Shown: in pieces, positions 1 through 8,016 of the stretch | How positions within the stretch are numbered: the stretch's first letter is position 1 | Layout: each line of letters starts with the position of its first letter | From: an uncultured Rhodospirillales bacterium | GTDB taxonomy: Bacteria > Pseudomonadota > Alphaproteobacteria > RF32 > CAG-239 | Reading direction: 5' to 3' | Assembly: GCA_902778645.1 (NCBI GenBank) | Contig: CACYYO010000003.1 | Span: 8,949 to 56,000, forward strand | DNA: 47,052 nt | Position numbers and translations under genes: made by a program | Notes under the pieces: model-generated | What the model saw: the letters and a program-made list of their open reading frames with translations, nothing else | Database searches by the model: none | Told to the model about the DNA's origin: nothing

Positions 1-2
1 AT

Positions 3-116
3 TTGAGAATTCAACAGTCTACCGGACAATTGCAGAATACTGCAACGATCAGAAAAGTCCGTCGTGAAATTGCAAAAATCAACACGCTCTTGACCGAGCG
101 CAAGAAGAATAGTTAG
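3..116 (+). CDS. rpmC: 50S ribosomal protein L29, C-terminal part
   Basis: The first bases of the window read in one open frame to a TAG at 114-116 and give the C-terminal helix of L29 (residues such as [19 protein letters not shown]). The start lies outside the window. L29 is a small two-helix protein of the large subunit near the exit tunnel. Its place directly before rpsQ, with a 10-base gap holding an AGGAGA ribosome site, is the standard order of the S10/spc cluster. The identification rests on the helix pattern and this position. Confidence 0.85.
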   Translation: MRIQQSTGQLQNTATIRKVRREIAKINTLLTERKKNS

Positions 117-126
117 GAGAAAAGAT

Positions 127-363
127 ATGCCTAAAAGAATTCTTCAAGGTGTTGTTGTCAGTGATAAACAGGATAAGACGGTTGTCGTCAGTGTAGAACG
201 TCAGGTTATGCACCCTGTTTATAAGAAAATCGTCAAAAAGAGTAAGAAATTTGCTGCTCATGACGAAAATAATCAGTACAAAGTTGGTGATATTGTTTCG
301 ATTGAAGAATCTAAACCATACTCAAAGACCAAGACTTGGACTGTAGTTGAGAAAAACGCCTAA
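127..363 (+). CDS. rpsQ: 30S ribosomal protein S17
   Basis: A 78-residue protein of usual S17 length, starting [20 protein letters not shown]. It has the family's OB-fold pattern, including the central HPVYKK and the later [21 protein letters not shown] segment. S17 is a primary 16S rRNA binder that helps assemble the body of the small subunit. An AGGAGA site lies 5 bases before the ATG. The gene is co-directional with rpmC and rplN (18-base gap) and must be read from the common spc transcript. Confidence 0.97.
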   Translation: MPKRILQGVVVSDKQDKTVVVSVERQVMHPVYKKIVKKSKKFAAHDENNQYKVGDIVSIEESKPYSKTKTWTVVEKNA

Positions 364-381
364 GAGAAAAGGAAATAAAAA

Positions 382-750
382 ATGATTCAGATGCAAACCA
401 ACCTAGATGTCGCGGATAATTCCGGCGCTCGTCAGGTGCAGTGCATTAAGGTTCTTGGAGGCTCCAAGAGAATGCATGCAACAGTCGGTGATGTTATCGT
501 CGTTTCTATTAAAGACGCGTTACCTAAAGGTCGTGTTAAGAAAGGCGATGTTTGCAAAGCCGTTATCGTTCGCACGGCCAGCGACATCAGACGTAAAGAT
601 GGCAGCGTTATTCGTTTTGATTCTAACGCCGCTGTCTTAATCAATAAAGATGGTGAACCGATTGGCACTCGTATCTTTGGGCCTGTTACCAGAGAGCTGC
701 GTGCTAAGAAATTCATGAAGATTATTTCATTAGCACCGGAGGTATTGTAA
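382..750 (+). CDS. rplN: 50S ribosomal protein L14
   Basis: A 122-residue protein that begins [20 protein letters not shown] and carries the strongly conserved NSGA and [21 protein letters not shown] blocks of L14. The length matches the family. L14 binds 23S rRNA at the subunit interface, where it forms bridges and is the docking site of the silencing factor RsfS. The stop codon TAA shares its last A with the ATG of rplX, so the two genes are probably translationally coupled. Confidence 0.98.
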   Translation: MIQMQTNLDVADNSGARQVQCIKVLGGSKRMHATVGDVIVVSIKDALPKGRVKKGDVCKAVIVRTASDIRRKDGSVIRFDSNAAVLINKDGEPIGTRIFGPVTRELRAKKFMKIISLAPEVL

Positions 751-1073
751 TGAGCCTTGTAAAAATGAAAATTAAAAAAGGAGATCAGGTTATTGTTTTG
801 TCAGGTGATGACAAAGGCAAAACCGGTGAAGTTTTGAAAGCTATGCCAAAGGTTGGCAAGGTTGTTGTACAAGGTGTTAACCTTGTTAAAAGACATACAA
901 AACCGAGCCAAACAAATGCCGGCGGTATTATCAGCAAAGAAGCTCCGATTAATGTTTCTAATGTGGCAATTGTTGACCCGAAGTCAGGGAAAGCAACCAA
1001 AGTCGGCTATAAGGAAGAAAAGGGCAAAAAAGTCCGTTTCGCTCGTAAGTCCGGTGAAGTAATCGATAAATAA
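750..1073 (+). CDS. rplX: 50S ribosomal protein L24
   Basis: A 107-residue protein with the N-terminal KOW motif ([20 protein letters not shown]) followed by [23 protein letters not shown], typical of L24. It initiates assembly of the large subunit on domain I of 23S rRNA. The ATG at 750 overlaps the rplN stop. An internal ATG at 765 (MKIKKGD) is nearer the usual family start, so the true protein could be five residues shorter. It is followed 15 bases later by rplE. Confidence 0.97.
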   Translation: MSLVKMKIKKGDQVIVLSGDDKGKTGEVLKAMPKVGKVVVQGVNLVKRHTKPSQTNAGGIISKEAPINVSNVAIVDPKSGKATKVGYKEEKGKKVRFARKSGEVIDK

Positions 1074-1088
1074 TAAGGGAAAATAACA

Positions 1089-1628
1089 ATGACAAATTTT
1101 GAAAAATTATACAATGAAGTCATTAAAAAAGCTCTTGTGGAAAAATTCGGTTACAAGAACCCACATGAGATTCCTCATTTGACTAAAATTGTTTTGAATA
1201 TGGGTGTCGGCGATGCCGTTACCGATAAGAAAAAACTGAATAATGCCGTAGAAGAGATGGCTTTGATTGCCGGTCAAAAACCAGTTGTTACCAAAGCCCG
1301 CAAATCTATCGCTACTTTCAAACTCAGAGAAGAAATGCCTATCGGTTGCAAAGTTACTTTGCGTTCCGATAGAATGTATGAATTCTTAGAGAGATTAATT
1401 AACATGGCATTACCTCGTATCAGAGACTTCCATGGGATTACAGGAAAGAACTTTGACGGCCGCGGCAATTTTGCTTTCGGTATTAAAGAGCAAATCATCT
1501 TCCCTGAAATCAACTATGAAAAAGTTGAAACGGTCAGAGGTATGGATATCTGCATTTGCACATCAGCCAAAACTGATGAAGAGGCGAAAGTCCTCTTGAG
1601 CGGATTCAATATGCCCTACAAGAAATAA
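1089..1628 (+). CDS. rplE: 50S ribosomal protein L5
   Basis: A 179-residue protein of normal L5 length. It contains the segments [36 protein letters not shown] and [10 protein letters not shown], and ends in FNMPYKK. L5 binds 5S rRNA and contacts the P-site tRNA in the central protuberance. It sits in the standard order rplX-rplE-rpsN with gaps of 15 and 14 bases. No unusual start or truncation is seen. Confidence 0.98.
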   Translation: MTNFEKLYNEVIKKALVEKFGYKNPHEIPHLTKIVLNMGVGDAVTDKKKLNNAVEEMALIAGQKPVVTKARKSIATFKLREEMPIGCKVTLRSDRMYEFLERLINMALPRIRDFHGITGKNFDGRGNFAFGIKEQIIFPEINYEKVETVRGMDICICTSAKTDEEAKVLLSGFNMPYKK

Positions 1629-1642
1629 GCGGAGATTTTACT

Positions 1643-1948
1643 ATGGCAAAAACGAGTTCAGTTTACAGAAACTTGAAAAGAGTTAAGATGGCTGCAAAAT
1701 TTGCTAACCGCCGCCAAAAACTCAAAAATATCGTTATGGATAAAAACGCATCTCCTGAAGATCGTTTCCAAGCGACATTAAAATTAGCTGAATTACCTCG
1801 CAATTCTGCAAAGATTCGTGCTCGCAATCGTTGCAAATTGACAGGTCGTTCACGTGGTTATTACCGGAAGTTCGGTCTGAGCCGTGTTGAATTAAGAGAC
1901 ATGGCCGGTTTCGGTGAAATTCCGGGTTTGGTAAAATCAAGCTGGTAG
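1643..1948 (+). CDS. rpsN: 30S ribosomal protein S14 (zinc-free, long form)
   Basis: A 101-residue S14 ending in the conserved [25 protein letters not shown] region. It has no pair of CxxC motifs, so it is the long zinc-independent form usual in Proteobacteria, not the short zinc ribbon form. It assembles late into the head of the small subunit. It lies between rplE and rpsH with short gaps and an upstream GGAG ribosome site. Confidence 0.97.
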   Translation: MAKTSSVYRNLKRVKMAAKFANRRQKLKNIVMDKNASPEDRFQATLKLAELPRNSAKIRARNRCKLTGRSRGYYRKFGLSRVELRDMAGFGEIPGLVKSSW

Positions 1949-1964
1949 TAGGAGGTTTATAGAT

Positions 1965-2363
1965 ATGTCTATGTCTGATCCTTTGGGCGATATGCTCACA
2001 CGCATTAGAAACGCACAAAGAGCGAAGAAAACAGAAGTTATTTCCCCTGCTTCTCGCTTGCGTGAAAATGTTTTAGAAGTTCTGAAAAAAGAAGGCTACA
2101 TTAACGGTTATGAGAAAGTAAACGTTCGTGCCGGTGTTGATGAACTTCATATTCAATTAAAGTACCATGAGGGTACCGGTGTTATCACTGAAATTTACCG
2201 CGTTTCAACTCCGGGTCGTCGCGTTTATTCAAGCGTTAAAGACTTGCCGAGAGTTTACAACGGGTTGGGTATTTCCATCATCTCTACACCGAGTGGTGTT
2301 ATGAGTGACTATGATGCCAGAAAAGCCAACGTTGGCGGTGAAATTCTGTGTCAAGTATTCTAA
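1965..2363 (+). CDS. rpsH: 30S ribosomal protein S8
   Basis: A 132-residue S8 that starts [18 protein letters not shown] and ends with the conserved [20 protein letters not shown]8 is a central organiser of the 16S rRNA platform. In E. coli it is also the translational repressor of the spc operon, acting at an rRNA-like site near rplE. I see no obvious copy of that site around 1075-1090, but this was checked only by eye. An AGGAGG ribosome site precedes the ATG. Confidence 0.97.
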   Translation: MSMSDPLGDMLTRIRNAQRAKKTEVISPASRLRENVLEVLKKEGYINGYEKVNVRAGVDELHIQLKYHEGTGVITEIYRVSTPGRRVYSSVKDLPRVYNGLGISIISTPSGVMSDYDARKANVGGEILCQVF

Positions 2364-2375
2364 GGGAGAAAATGG

Positions 2376-2915
2376 ATGTCTAGAGTTGGAAAATATCCTG
2401 TTGTTATCCCTAATGGTGTTACTGTTACCATTAACGGCAATCAAGTTAATGTTAAGGGTAAGTTAGGTGAATTAAATTACGCTTTTGACGACAGTCATGT
2501 CGTAGCAAAGTTGGAAGACGGTAAAGTTGTTGTTTCTCCTTTATCTCAAAGCAATCAAGCCAGAGCTTTGTGGGGAACAACGCGCGCCACAATCAATTCG
2601 TTGATTAAGGGTGTTAGCGAAGGCTTTACAAAGAATTTGGAACTGGTCGGTGTCGGTTACAAAGCCCGTGTTGAAGGTTCCAGCAAATTAGTTTTGTCTT
2701 TGGGTTTTTCTCATGATGTTATTTTTGAGGCCCCTAAGACAATTAAGCTGGCTTGTCCGTCTCCGACACAAATTACGATATCCGGTGCTGATAAACAGCT
2801 CGTCGGTCAAATTGCTGCGGAAGTTCGCAAGTACAGAAAGCCTGAACCTTACAAAGGAAAAGGTGTTAAGTACGAAGGCGAATACGTCCGTCGTAAAGAA
2901 GGTAAGAAGAAGTAA
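2376..2915 (+). CDS. rplF: 50S ribosomal protein L6
   Basis: A 179-residue L6 with the two tandem alpha/beta domains of the family. It starts MSRVGKYPVVIPNGV, the mid-region reads LVGVGYKARVEG, and the C-terminal rRNA-binding signature is EVRKYRKPEPYKGKGVKYEGE. L6 lies near the sarcin-ricin loop and the GTPase centre. It follows rpsH by 12 bases and precedes rplR by 15 bases. Confidence 0.98.
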   Translation: MSRVGKYPVVIPNGVTVTINGNQVNVKGKLGELNYAFDDSHVVAKLEDGKVVVSPLSQSNQARALWGTTRATINSLIKGVSEGFTKNLELVGVGYKARVEGSSKLVLSLGFSHDVIFEAPKTIKLACPSPTQITISGADKQLVGQIAAEVRKYRKPEPYKGKGVKYEGEYVRRKEGKKK

Positions 2916-2930
2916 TAAGGAAAGTTACAA

Positions 2931-3293
2931 ATGAATACGCCAAGAGAATTATTTCAAAAAAGAAAAGCGCGTGTCAGAACTGCTTTGAAAAACGCTGCCA
3001 ATGGTAAATTGAGATTATCTATTTTCCGCAGCGGTAAGCACATTTACGCGCAAATTATTGACGATGCTAAAGGTGTAACAGTCGTTTCCGCTTCTACATT
3101 GGATAAAGATGTCAGAGGTAAAATTGCTAAATCATCTACTGTCGAAGCTGCTACATTTATCGGTAATTTGGTTGCTGAAAAAGCTGCTAAATCCGGCGTT
3201 AGTGAAGTCGTTTTCGACAGAGGCGGTTACATTTACCATGGTCGTGTTAAAGCTTTAGCTGATGCAGCTCGTGCTGCCGGTTTGAAATTCTAG
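2931..3293 (+). CDS. rplR: 50S ribosomal protein L18
   Basis: A 120-residue L18 with the conserved segments [18 protein letters not shown] and [22 protein letters not shown], and the usual end AGLKF. L18 binds 5S rRNA with L5 and helps bring it into the central protuberance. It begins 15 bases after rplF and ends 10 bases before rpsE, with an AGGAGAAA ribosome site between them. Confidence 0.98.
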   Translation: MNTPRELFQKRKARVRTALKNAANGKLRLSIFRSGKHIYAQIIDDAKGVTVVSASTLDKDVRGKIAKSSTVEAATFIGNLVAEKAAKSGVSEVVFDRGGYIYHGRVKALADAARAAGLKF

Positions 3294-3303
3294 GAGAAAA
3301 ACA

Positions 3304-3867
3304 ATGGCACAAGCTGTAGATCGTCGTAAGACTGAAAAGAAAGAAGAACTGGTTGAAAAATTAGTTCACGTTAATCGTGTTGCCAAGACGGTTAAGGGCG
3401 GACGTACAATGTCTTTTGCCGCCGTTGTCGTTGTCGGTGACTTGAAAGGCCGCGTTGGTTATGGTACAGGTAAAGCTGCGGAAGTTCCTGAAGCTATTAC
3501 TAAAGCTACCAACGAAGCTAAGAAGAATATGGTTCGCATTCCTTTGCGTGAGGGCAGAACTTTGCACCATGATGTTAAAGGTCGTTTTGGTGCAGGTAAA
3601 GTTGTTTTGAGAACAGCTCCTGCCGGTACCGGTGTTATTGCCGGTGGTCCGATGCGTGCTATTTTCGAGGTTTTGGGTATCCAAGACATTGTTGCTAAGT
3701 CTTTGGGGTCTAACAACCCTTATAACATGATTAAGGCAACATTTAATGCTTTGGAAGCTACAAATTCTCCGAGAATGGTTGCTGCTAAGCGTGGTAAGAA
3801 AGTCGGTGACATTGTCAGTCGTCGTGAAAATACCACAAACGCAAAGATGGAAAAAGAGGAGGCTTAA
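3304..3867 (+). CDS. rpsE: 30S ribosomal protein S5
   Basis: A 187-residue S5 with the N-terminal double-stranded RNA-binding-like domain ([27 protein letters not shown]). The C-terminal domain has [20 protein letters not shown] and [12 protein letters not shown]5 takes part in decoding accuracy and mRNA unwinding at the entry site. The short acidic tail (KMEKEEA) varies in the family. The gene overlaps nothing and is followed by rpmD after 3 bases, so coupling is likely. Confidence 0.98.
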   Translation: MAQAVDRRKTEKKEELVEKLVHVNRVAKTVKGGRTMSFAAVVVVGDLKGRVGYGTGKAAEVPEAITKATNEAKKNMVRIPLREGRTLHHDVKGRFGAGKVVLRTAPAGTGVIAGGPMRAIFEVLGIQDIVAKSLGSNNPYNMIKATFNALEATNSPRMVAAKRGKKVGDIVSRRENTTNAKMEKEEA

Positions 3868-3870
3868 TCG

Positions 3871-4053
3871 ATGGCAAAGAAAACGATAAAAGTTACACAA
3901 ATCGGAAGTGCTACCGGTCGTCCTGAAACTCAACGTCAAACCTTAATCGGTTTGGGCTTGAACAAGATGTACAAGACTGTTGAGTTGGAAGATACTCCTT
4001 CAATCCGTGGAATGATTAAAAAAGTATCGCATTTGCTCCGCGTAGAGGAGTAA
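3871..4053 (+). CDS. rpmD: 50S ribosomal protein L30
   Basis: A 60-residue L30 of the bacterial type, starting [19 protein letters not shown], with [25 protein letters not shown] through the middle. It is a small peripheral protein of the large subunit. The stop TAA at 4051-4053 is followed within 6 bases by a long imperfect hairpin (4059-4165). That hairpin sits inside the operon, between rpmD and rplO, which are normally almost adjacent. Confidence 0.96.
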   Translation: MAKKTIKVTQIGSATGRPETQRQTLIGLGLNKMYKTVELEDTPSIRGMIKKVSHLLRVEE

Positions 4054-4058
4054 ATGTG

Positions 4059-4165
4059 AGGGAGCTTGCAAAAGGCTCATCATGCTTGCAACTTTTTTCC
4101 TAATGTAGCTAGTTGTACATGTCGTCAAAAAGTTACTTCGCAGCATGAGCCTTTATCAAGCTCGC
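4059..4165 (+). repeat. Stop-codon hairpin element, copy 1 (rpmD/rplO)
   Basis: An imperfect inverted repeat of about 107 bases. The left arm GAGCTTGCAAAAGGCTCAT (4062 on) is matched by a right arm whose complement reads GAGCTTGATAAAGGCTCAT. The next segment, CAACTTTTT, pairs with AAAAAGTT. The apex holds TTGTACA. The outer seven bases pair perfectly. The CA versus AT mismatch just inside recurs in other copies. This is the most divergent copy of the family. Confidence 0.75.
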
Positions 4166-4212
4166 AGATGCTTTGTTTTAAGGATACTTTGTTTTTAAAA
4201 AGGTATAGAACA

Positions 4213-4686
4213 ATGAAATTAAACGAATTAAAAGACAATAAAGGCGCTACAAAAGCTCGCATTCGCGTTGGTCGTGGTATCGGCAGCGGTAAAGGCAAGA
4301 CTTGCGGTCGCGGACAGAAAGGTCAGAAGTCTCGTTCCGGTGTTGCTGTTCACGGTTTTGAAGGTGGTCAAATGCCGATTTATCGTCGTTTACCGAAACG
4401 CGGTTTCAAAAATCCGTTTGCTAAAGAATACGCTGTTGTCAATTTGGATACTTTGCAAAAGGCCGTTGATGCCGGCAAATTGTCTGCTAACGCAATTGAT
4501 TTGTTAGCTTTGATGAATGCAGGTATTGTTTCTCAGGCAAAAGACGGCTTGCGTTTACTTGCTCGCGGTGCAATCACAACCAGTATCAACGTTACAGTTA
4601 ACTCAGCTTCTAAGGCTGCCGTTGCTGCCGTTGAAAAAGCCGGTGGTAAAGTCAGCATTTTGGAAGTAGAAAAGAAAGCCGAATAA
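4213..4686 (+). CDS. rplO: 50S ribosomal protein L15
   Basis: A 157-residue L15 starting [20 protein letters not shown]. It contains [20 protein letters not shown] and [19 protein letters not shown], both highly conserved. L15 is a late assembly protein of the large subunit. The frame is open 49 codons further upstream, to 4066. That extension would run through the hairpin element and has no similarity to L15, so I place the start at ATG 4213. In most genomes secY follows directly; here it is 3.3 kb away. Confidence 0.97.
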   Translation: MKLNELKDNKGATKARIRVGRGIGSGKGKTCGRGQKGQKSRSGVAVHGFEGGQMPIYRRLPKRGFKNPFAKEYAVVNLDTLQKAVDAGKLSANAIDLLALMNAGIVSQAKDGLRLLARGAITTSINVTVNSASKAAVAAVEKAGGKVSILEVEKKAE

Positions 4687-4910
4687 AACACGCAAGATGT
4701 GTTTCTAGTGCAGATGCCTGAAAAATTGCTAAGTCATGTACCAATTCCGACTAGAGCTTTTGTATTACTTCGTTTCACTTGTTCACAAAAGCTAGTCTCA
4801 TTGCTTGGCTCACAAAAACAATTCACTGGATTGTTTTTGTTTCACAGTGTACACTCCTGTCGCGATTTTTCAGGTATCTTACTATAAACAACATCTATCG
4901 TGTTTTATTA
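4682..4910 (+). repeat. Stop-codon hairpin element, copy 2, long form (rplO)
   Basis: This element of about 229 bases starts on the rplO stop codon. The left arm AATAAAACACG pairs with CGTGTTTTATT at the right end. Further in, GATGCCTGAAAAATTGC pairs with GCGATTTTTCAGGTATC. The centre between GTAC (4738) and GTAC (about 4849) is a nested module of about 115 bases. It has its own hairpins: GACTAGAGCTTTTGT with ACAAAAGCTAGTC, and AAAAACAAT with ATTGTTTTT. The same module is found in copy 6. Confidence 0.85.
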
Positions 4911-4921
4911 AATACTTATGT

Positions 4922-4957
4922 AAAAAGAGGATATGGTGAAAGCCGTATCCTTTTTTT
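4922..4957 (+). terminator. Rho-independent terminator upstream of the ankyrin gene
   Basis: GGATATGG and CCGTATCC form an 8-bp stem around TGAAAG, followed by seven T. It should end the spc transcript after rplO, so secY needs its own promoter. A near-identical terminator lies behind the ankyrin gene at 7384-7420. Confidence 0.9.
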
Positions 4958-4982
4958 GTTGTTTTAAGATTTTTCAAAGGAA

Positions 4983-5011
4983 TTGACAAAAATAAGAATG
5001 TATGATAATAT
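4983..5011 (+). promoter_or_regulatory. Candidate sigma-70 promoter of the ankyrin gene
   Basis: TTGACA (4983-4988), a 17-base spacer and TAATAT (5006-5011), about 30 bases before the start codon and after a terminator. The -35 box is perfect; the -10 box matches four of six positions. Confidence 0.5.
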
Positions 5012-5045
5012 TAAATTTATAATACCAATAATGGAGAGGTAAAAC

Positions 5046-7361
5046 ATGCTTATAGATGACAAAGAAAGACTTTTAAAAGCCGCAGAAGAAGGGGATTTAG
5101 ATGAGGTTAAAAAAATAATCAATCAGAAAGTAGAAGTAGATGCCATAGAAGATGTGGTTGCTGTTATAGAAAAATCTATAACAACGACTGCTTTGGCTCA
5201 TGCTGCCAAAAATGGGCGTATAGCTATTGTTAAATATTTAGTGGAACATGGAGTAAATGTAAACCTAGAAGATTATTCGGATTTTCGTTTTTCACCTTTA
5301 GCAGAAGCTGCAGCAGAGGGGCATCTAGATATTGTTAAGTATTTGGTAGAACATGGCGCTAAACAAAAGGATCATAACGGTTATACAGCAATGATGGCAG
5401 GTGCCAGGTATGGCAAAATGAATGTTGTGAAATATTTTGTTGAAAAAAATGATGATGTTAATGCGGATAGTGACTGGCATGGGACAGCTTTATGTGAGGC
5501 TGCCAGAGGCGGGTACTTGGATGTTATTAAATATTTAGTTTCTCATGGAGCTAAAATTGATCAAGGATATCACAGGCCTTTGCCTATAGCTGCAAGTGAT
5601 GGGCATTTAGATGTGGTTAAATATTTGTTCGATCGCGGAGCCAAACAAGAAGATAAAAATGATGGAATGACAGTATGGGACAGCGCAATGTTGTTTGGAC
5701 ATTTAAATGTTATTAAATATTTAGTTGAAGAAAAAGGCGCTGATGTTGAAAAGAAAGATGAAGAGGGTAATACCCCTTTATTGAAAACGACTCGTTTTGA
5801 TATTATGAAATATTTAATAGAGCATGGTGCTAAGGTAAATGAAAAAAATAAAGCCGGTGAAACGGCTTTAATGAAATTATCTGAGAGAGGCAATTTAGCT
5901 GCGGTGAAATATTTAATAGAGCATGGTGCCAGGGTGGATGAAAAAAATAATAAGGATAGTACGGTTTTATTATATGCTGCAACAGGAGTAGATTCAGAAG
6001 TTGTCTCATATCTAGTTGATAATGGTGCAAAAATTGATACTCAAAATAATGTTGGTGTTTCTGCTCTTATGATGGCGGTATCCCATAGGAATAATTCAGC
6101 AATTCAGTATTTAGTAGAACATGGTGCAAAAGTTGAAGCAAAGAATAATAATGGTAAAACGGCTTTAATGTATGCTTGTAAATATTGTGGTGAAGATTTG
6201 CGCGACTATTTAATTCAAAATGGTGCTAAAATAGATGCGAAAGATAATCTAGGCAGAACGGCTTTAATGCAAGCTTCTGCAGAGGGTGAAAATAAAGTTG
6301 TTGAGTATTTATTAAATCGTGGTGCTAAAATAGATGAAAAAGATGATAGAGGTAATACGGCCTTATTATTAGCCTTTAGTCATGATCTTCAAAAATTGTT
6401 TATTGAAAACGGAGCAAATATTAATGCTAAAAGTGATGACCATTGGCCTCTGATAATGTCTGCTGCTCATAATAATGAGATGGAATATGTTGATTATTTG
6501 ATTAAGCATGGAGCCAATATTGATGAGAAAGATAGCTTGGGTATGACTTCTTTAGCGAATGCTGCTGGAAATGGAAATATCAATATGGTTAAATATTTAC
6601 TTCGACATGGGGCTAATCTTGGTGTAAAAGGCATTAATGGTATGTCTGTTCTGCATGAGGCTGCTAGTCATGGGCAACTAGAGATGGCTAAGTTTTTGGT
6701 CAAACATTGTAAGTGTAATGTAAATGCCCAAGAAGATGATGGCCGAACAGTTTTACATGAGGCTGTATATAGCAGAAAGCCTGAGATGGCAAAATATTTT
6801 GTTGAAGAATGTAAATGTGATATCGATGCTCAAGATAAAAATGGTGTAGCTCCTTTGCATTATGCTGTAGGTTCTCATAATATGGATATGGTTAAATATT
6901 TGGTTGAAGAGGGTAGATGTAATTTGAACCTCAAAAATAAAGATGATCAGACGGCATTATGTTCAGCTGTCGTTTCGGGCGATTTGGAAATGGTTCAATA
7001 TCTGGTTAGTCATGGTGCTGATACAAAAATAAGCGATAAGGCTATCAAGTCCGCTTTAAAATGGGCGGAAAGCAGCCAAGATTTTCAGGTAGCGGACGTT
7101 AAAAAGAATCTTGAGGAATTTATTGCAGGAGAGGAAAAAACGAACTCAAATAATGATTATCAGCAATCAAAATATGCGGCGGCCAAAGGGCGGATAGATG
7201 ATGTTCGTCAGAAGGCATCTGAGAGGTCGAATCCCCAACCTAGAAATGATGAGGCACAACAGCAAAAGTATAAACGTGCTAAAGGGCAGAAGGAGGTTAT
7301 AGGAGAATCTTCTTTAGATCAAGTTCTTCGTAAACGTTATGAGGATTTGCATAAGAGGTAA
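5046..7361 (+). CDS. Ankyrin-repeat protein, 771 aa
   Basis: Almost the whole protein, from about residue 5 to 690, is a run of roughly twenty ankyrin repeats of about 33 residues. The recurring core is TALMxAxxxGxxxVVKYLVEHGAxxx. There is no signal peptide or membrane segment. After the repeats comes a charged tail with two related blocks, QQSKYAAAKG (about 706) and QQQKYKRAKG (about 738). Ankyrin arrays bind proteins, and in intracellular bacteria such proteins are often delivered into host cells; that role here is an inference. A GGAGAGG ribosome site precedes the ATG. The gene interrupts the rplO-secY neighbourhood and is flanked by two copies of one terminator, which suggests a late insertion. 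Its partner is unknown. Confidence 0.93.
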   Translation: MLIDDKERLLKAAEEGDLDEVKKIINQKVEVDAIEDVVAVIEKSITTTALAHAAKNGRIAIVKYLVEHGVNVNLEDYSDFRFSPLAEAAAEGHLDIVKYLVEHGAKQKDHNGYTAMMAGARYGKMNVVKYFVEKNDDVNADSDWHGTALCEAARGGYLDVIKYLVSHGAKIDQGYHRPLPIAASDGHLDVVKYLFDRGAKQEDKNDGMTVWDSAMLFGHLNVIKYLVEEKGADVEKKDEEGNTPLLKTTRFDIMKYLIEHGAKVNEKNKAGETALMKLSERGNLAAVKYLIEHGARVDEKNNKDSTVLLYAATGVDSEVVSYLVDNGAKIDTQNNVGVSALMMAVSHRNNSAIQYLVEHGAKVEAKNNNGKTALMYACKYCGEDLRDYLIQNGAKIDAKDNLGRTALMQASAEGENKVVEYLLNRGAKIDEKDDRGNTALLLAFSHDLQKLFIENGANINAKSDDHWPLIMSAAHNNEMEYVDYLIKHGANIDEKDSLGMTSLANAAGNGNINMVKYLLRHGANLGVKGINGMSVLHEAASHGQLEMAKFLVKHCKCNVNAQEDDGRTVLHEAVYSRKPEMAKYFVEECKCDIDAQDKNGVAPLHYAVGSHNMDMVKYLVEEGRCNLNLKNKDDQTALCSAVVSGDLEMVQYLVSHGADTKISDKAIKSALKWAESSQDFQVADVKKNLEEFIAGEEKTNSNNDYQQSKYAAAKGRIDDVRQKASERSNPQPRNDEAQQQKYKRAKGQKEVIGESSLDQVLRKRYEDLHKR

Positions 7362-7383
7362 ATTTAAATAAACAGGTTAAGAT

Positions 7384-7420
7384 AAAAAAGGATGTGGTGA
7401 AAGCCGTATCCTTTTTTTTT
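7384..7420 (+). terminator. Rho-independent terminator downstream of the ankyrin gene
   Basis: GGATGTGG and CCGTATCC pair around TGAAAG with two G-U pairs, followed by nine T. The hairpin, its loop and the flanking A and T runs repeat the terminator at 4922-4957 almost base for base. Confidence 0.9.
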
Positions 7421-7539
7421 GTAAGAAAAGTGCAGTTATGGAAGCAAAGTTTAAATATCATTAGAATATTCTTGCTATTTTAGCTTTTTATGTTATTTTT
7501 TTCGGTAGTATTTATTATTTACTAAAATTATTTTATTAT

Positions 7540-7556
7540 AAAAAAAAAAAAAAAAA
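7540..7556 (+). repeat. Homopolymer tract of 17 A
   Basis: Seventeen uninterrupted A residues lie 12-20 bases before the possible start codons of the next small gene. A tract this long is prone to slippage in replication. It could change spacing to a promoter or start, or be a sequencing-length uncertainty. Confidence 0.9.
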
Positions 7557-7567
7557 GAAAACACGCT

Positions 7568-7837
7568 TTGCGTGCCGTGAAAGAAAATTTTATTTGGACC
7601 AGAATTTTACTTGTGGTTCTCTGGATCGTTGCATTTCCTCTTTTGGAAAATATGTCCGTCGATGCAATGTCGTCATACGCTCATTCTCACAATGCAAATG
7701 TGATTTTGTTATCCTTATGGGGGACTTTGAATGTCGGTTCCGTTGTTTTGTTTCTGGTGTGTGTTTGGATGCTGGGTGTCGGTCTTTCTGAAATGATTAA
7801 GGTATATCGACGTGTATATAAAAACTGTGGCACATGA
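7568..7837 (+). CDS. Small membrane protein, 89 aa, unknown
   Basis: A protein with two clear membrane segments, ILLVVLWIVAFPLL (about 13-26) and VILLSLWGTLNVGSVVLFLVCVWML (about 45-69), and a short basic C-terminus (KVYRRVYKNCGT). I do not recognise a family. The start is uncertain. TTG at 7568 opens the frame and GTG at 7577 is an alternative; neither has a good ribosome site, and a 17-A tract lies just upstream. A strong terminator follows. It lies between the ankyrin gene and secY and may belong to the same insertion. Confidence 0.5.
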   Translation: MRAVKENFIWTRILLVVLWIVAFPLLENMSVDAMSSYAHSHNANVILLSLWGTLNVGSVVLFLVCVWMLGVGLSEMIKVYRRVYKNCGT

Positions 7838-7864
7838 GCAATGGTATTTGATTGAACAAAAAAG

Positions 7865-7895
7865 AAGCCTGTTGTTTTTAGCAACAGGCTTTTTT
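7865..7895 (+). terminator. Rho-independent terminator before secY
   Basis: AAGCCTGTTG and CAACAGGCTT form a perfect 10-bp stem around TTTTTAG, followed by a T run. It isolates secY from everything upstream. Confidence 0.92.
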
Positions 7896-7926
7896 CTATA
7901 AAAAGCGGTATATCCTGATTATTTAG

Positions 7927-7954
7927 TTGAATCTAATTTTTTTTCGTGTATTAA
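7927..7954 (+). promoter_or_regulatory. Candidate secY promoter
   Basis: TTGAAT (7927-7932), a 16-base spacer and TATTAA (7949-7954) with a TG directly before the -10. It lies 31 bases after a strong terminator, where secY needs a new start of transcription. A small hairpin (GGGGC, GCTCC, about 7968-7983) is in the resulting leader. Confidence 0.5.
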
Positions 7955-8016
7955 TAGGTGGCAATAAGGGGCGAAAAAGCTCCGTTTTGGTTTGTTTAAA
8001 TAATAAGGAAATAAAA

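Noticed and set aside
3361-3939. 192-codon open frame on the minus strand across rpsE
   Set aside because: It is the antisense of rpsE and the start of rpmD, has no ribosome site, and its composition follows from the codon bias of S5.
4066-4212. N-terminal extension of L15
   Set aside because: It reads through a hairpin element and has no similarity to L15, whose family start is at 4213.
7927-8016. N-terminal extension of SecY
   Set aside because: It covers the likely promoter and has no SecY-like sequence; ATG 8017 has a good ribosome site.
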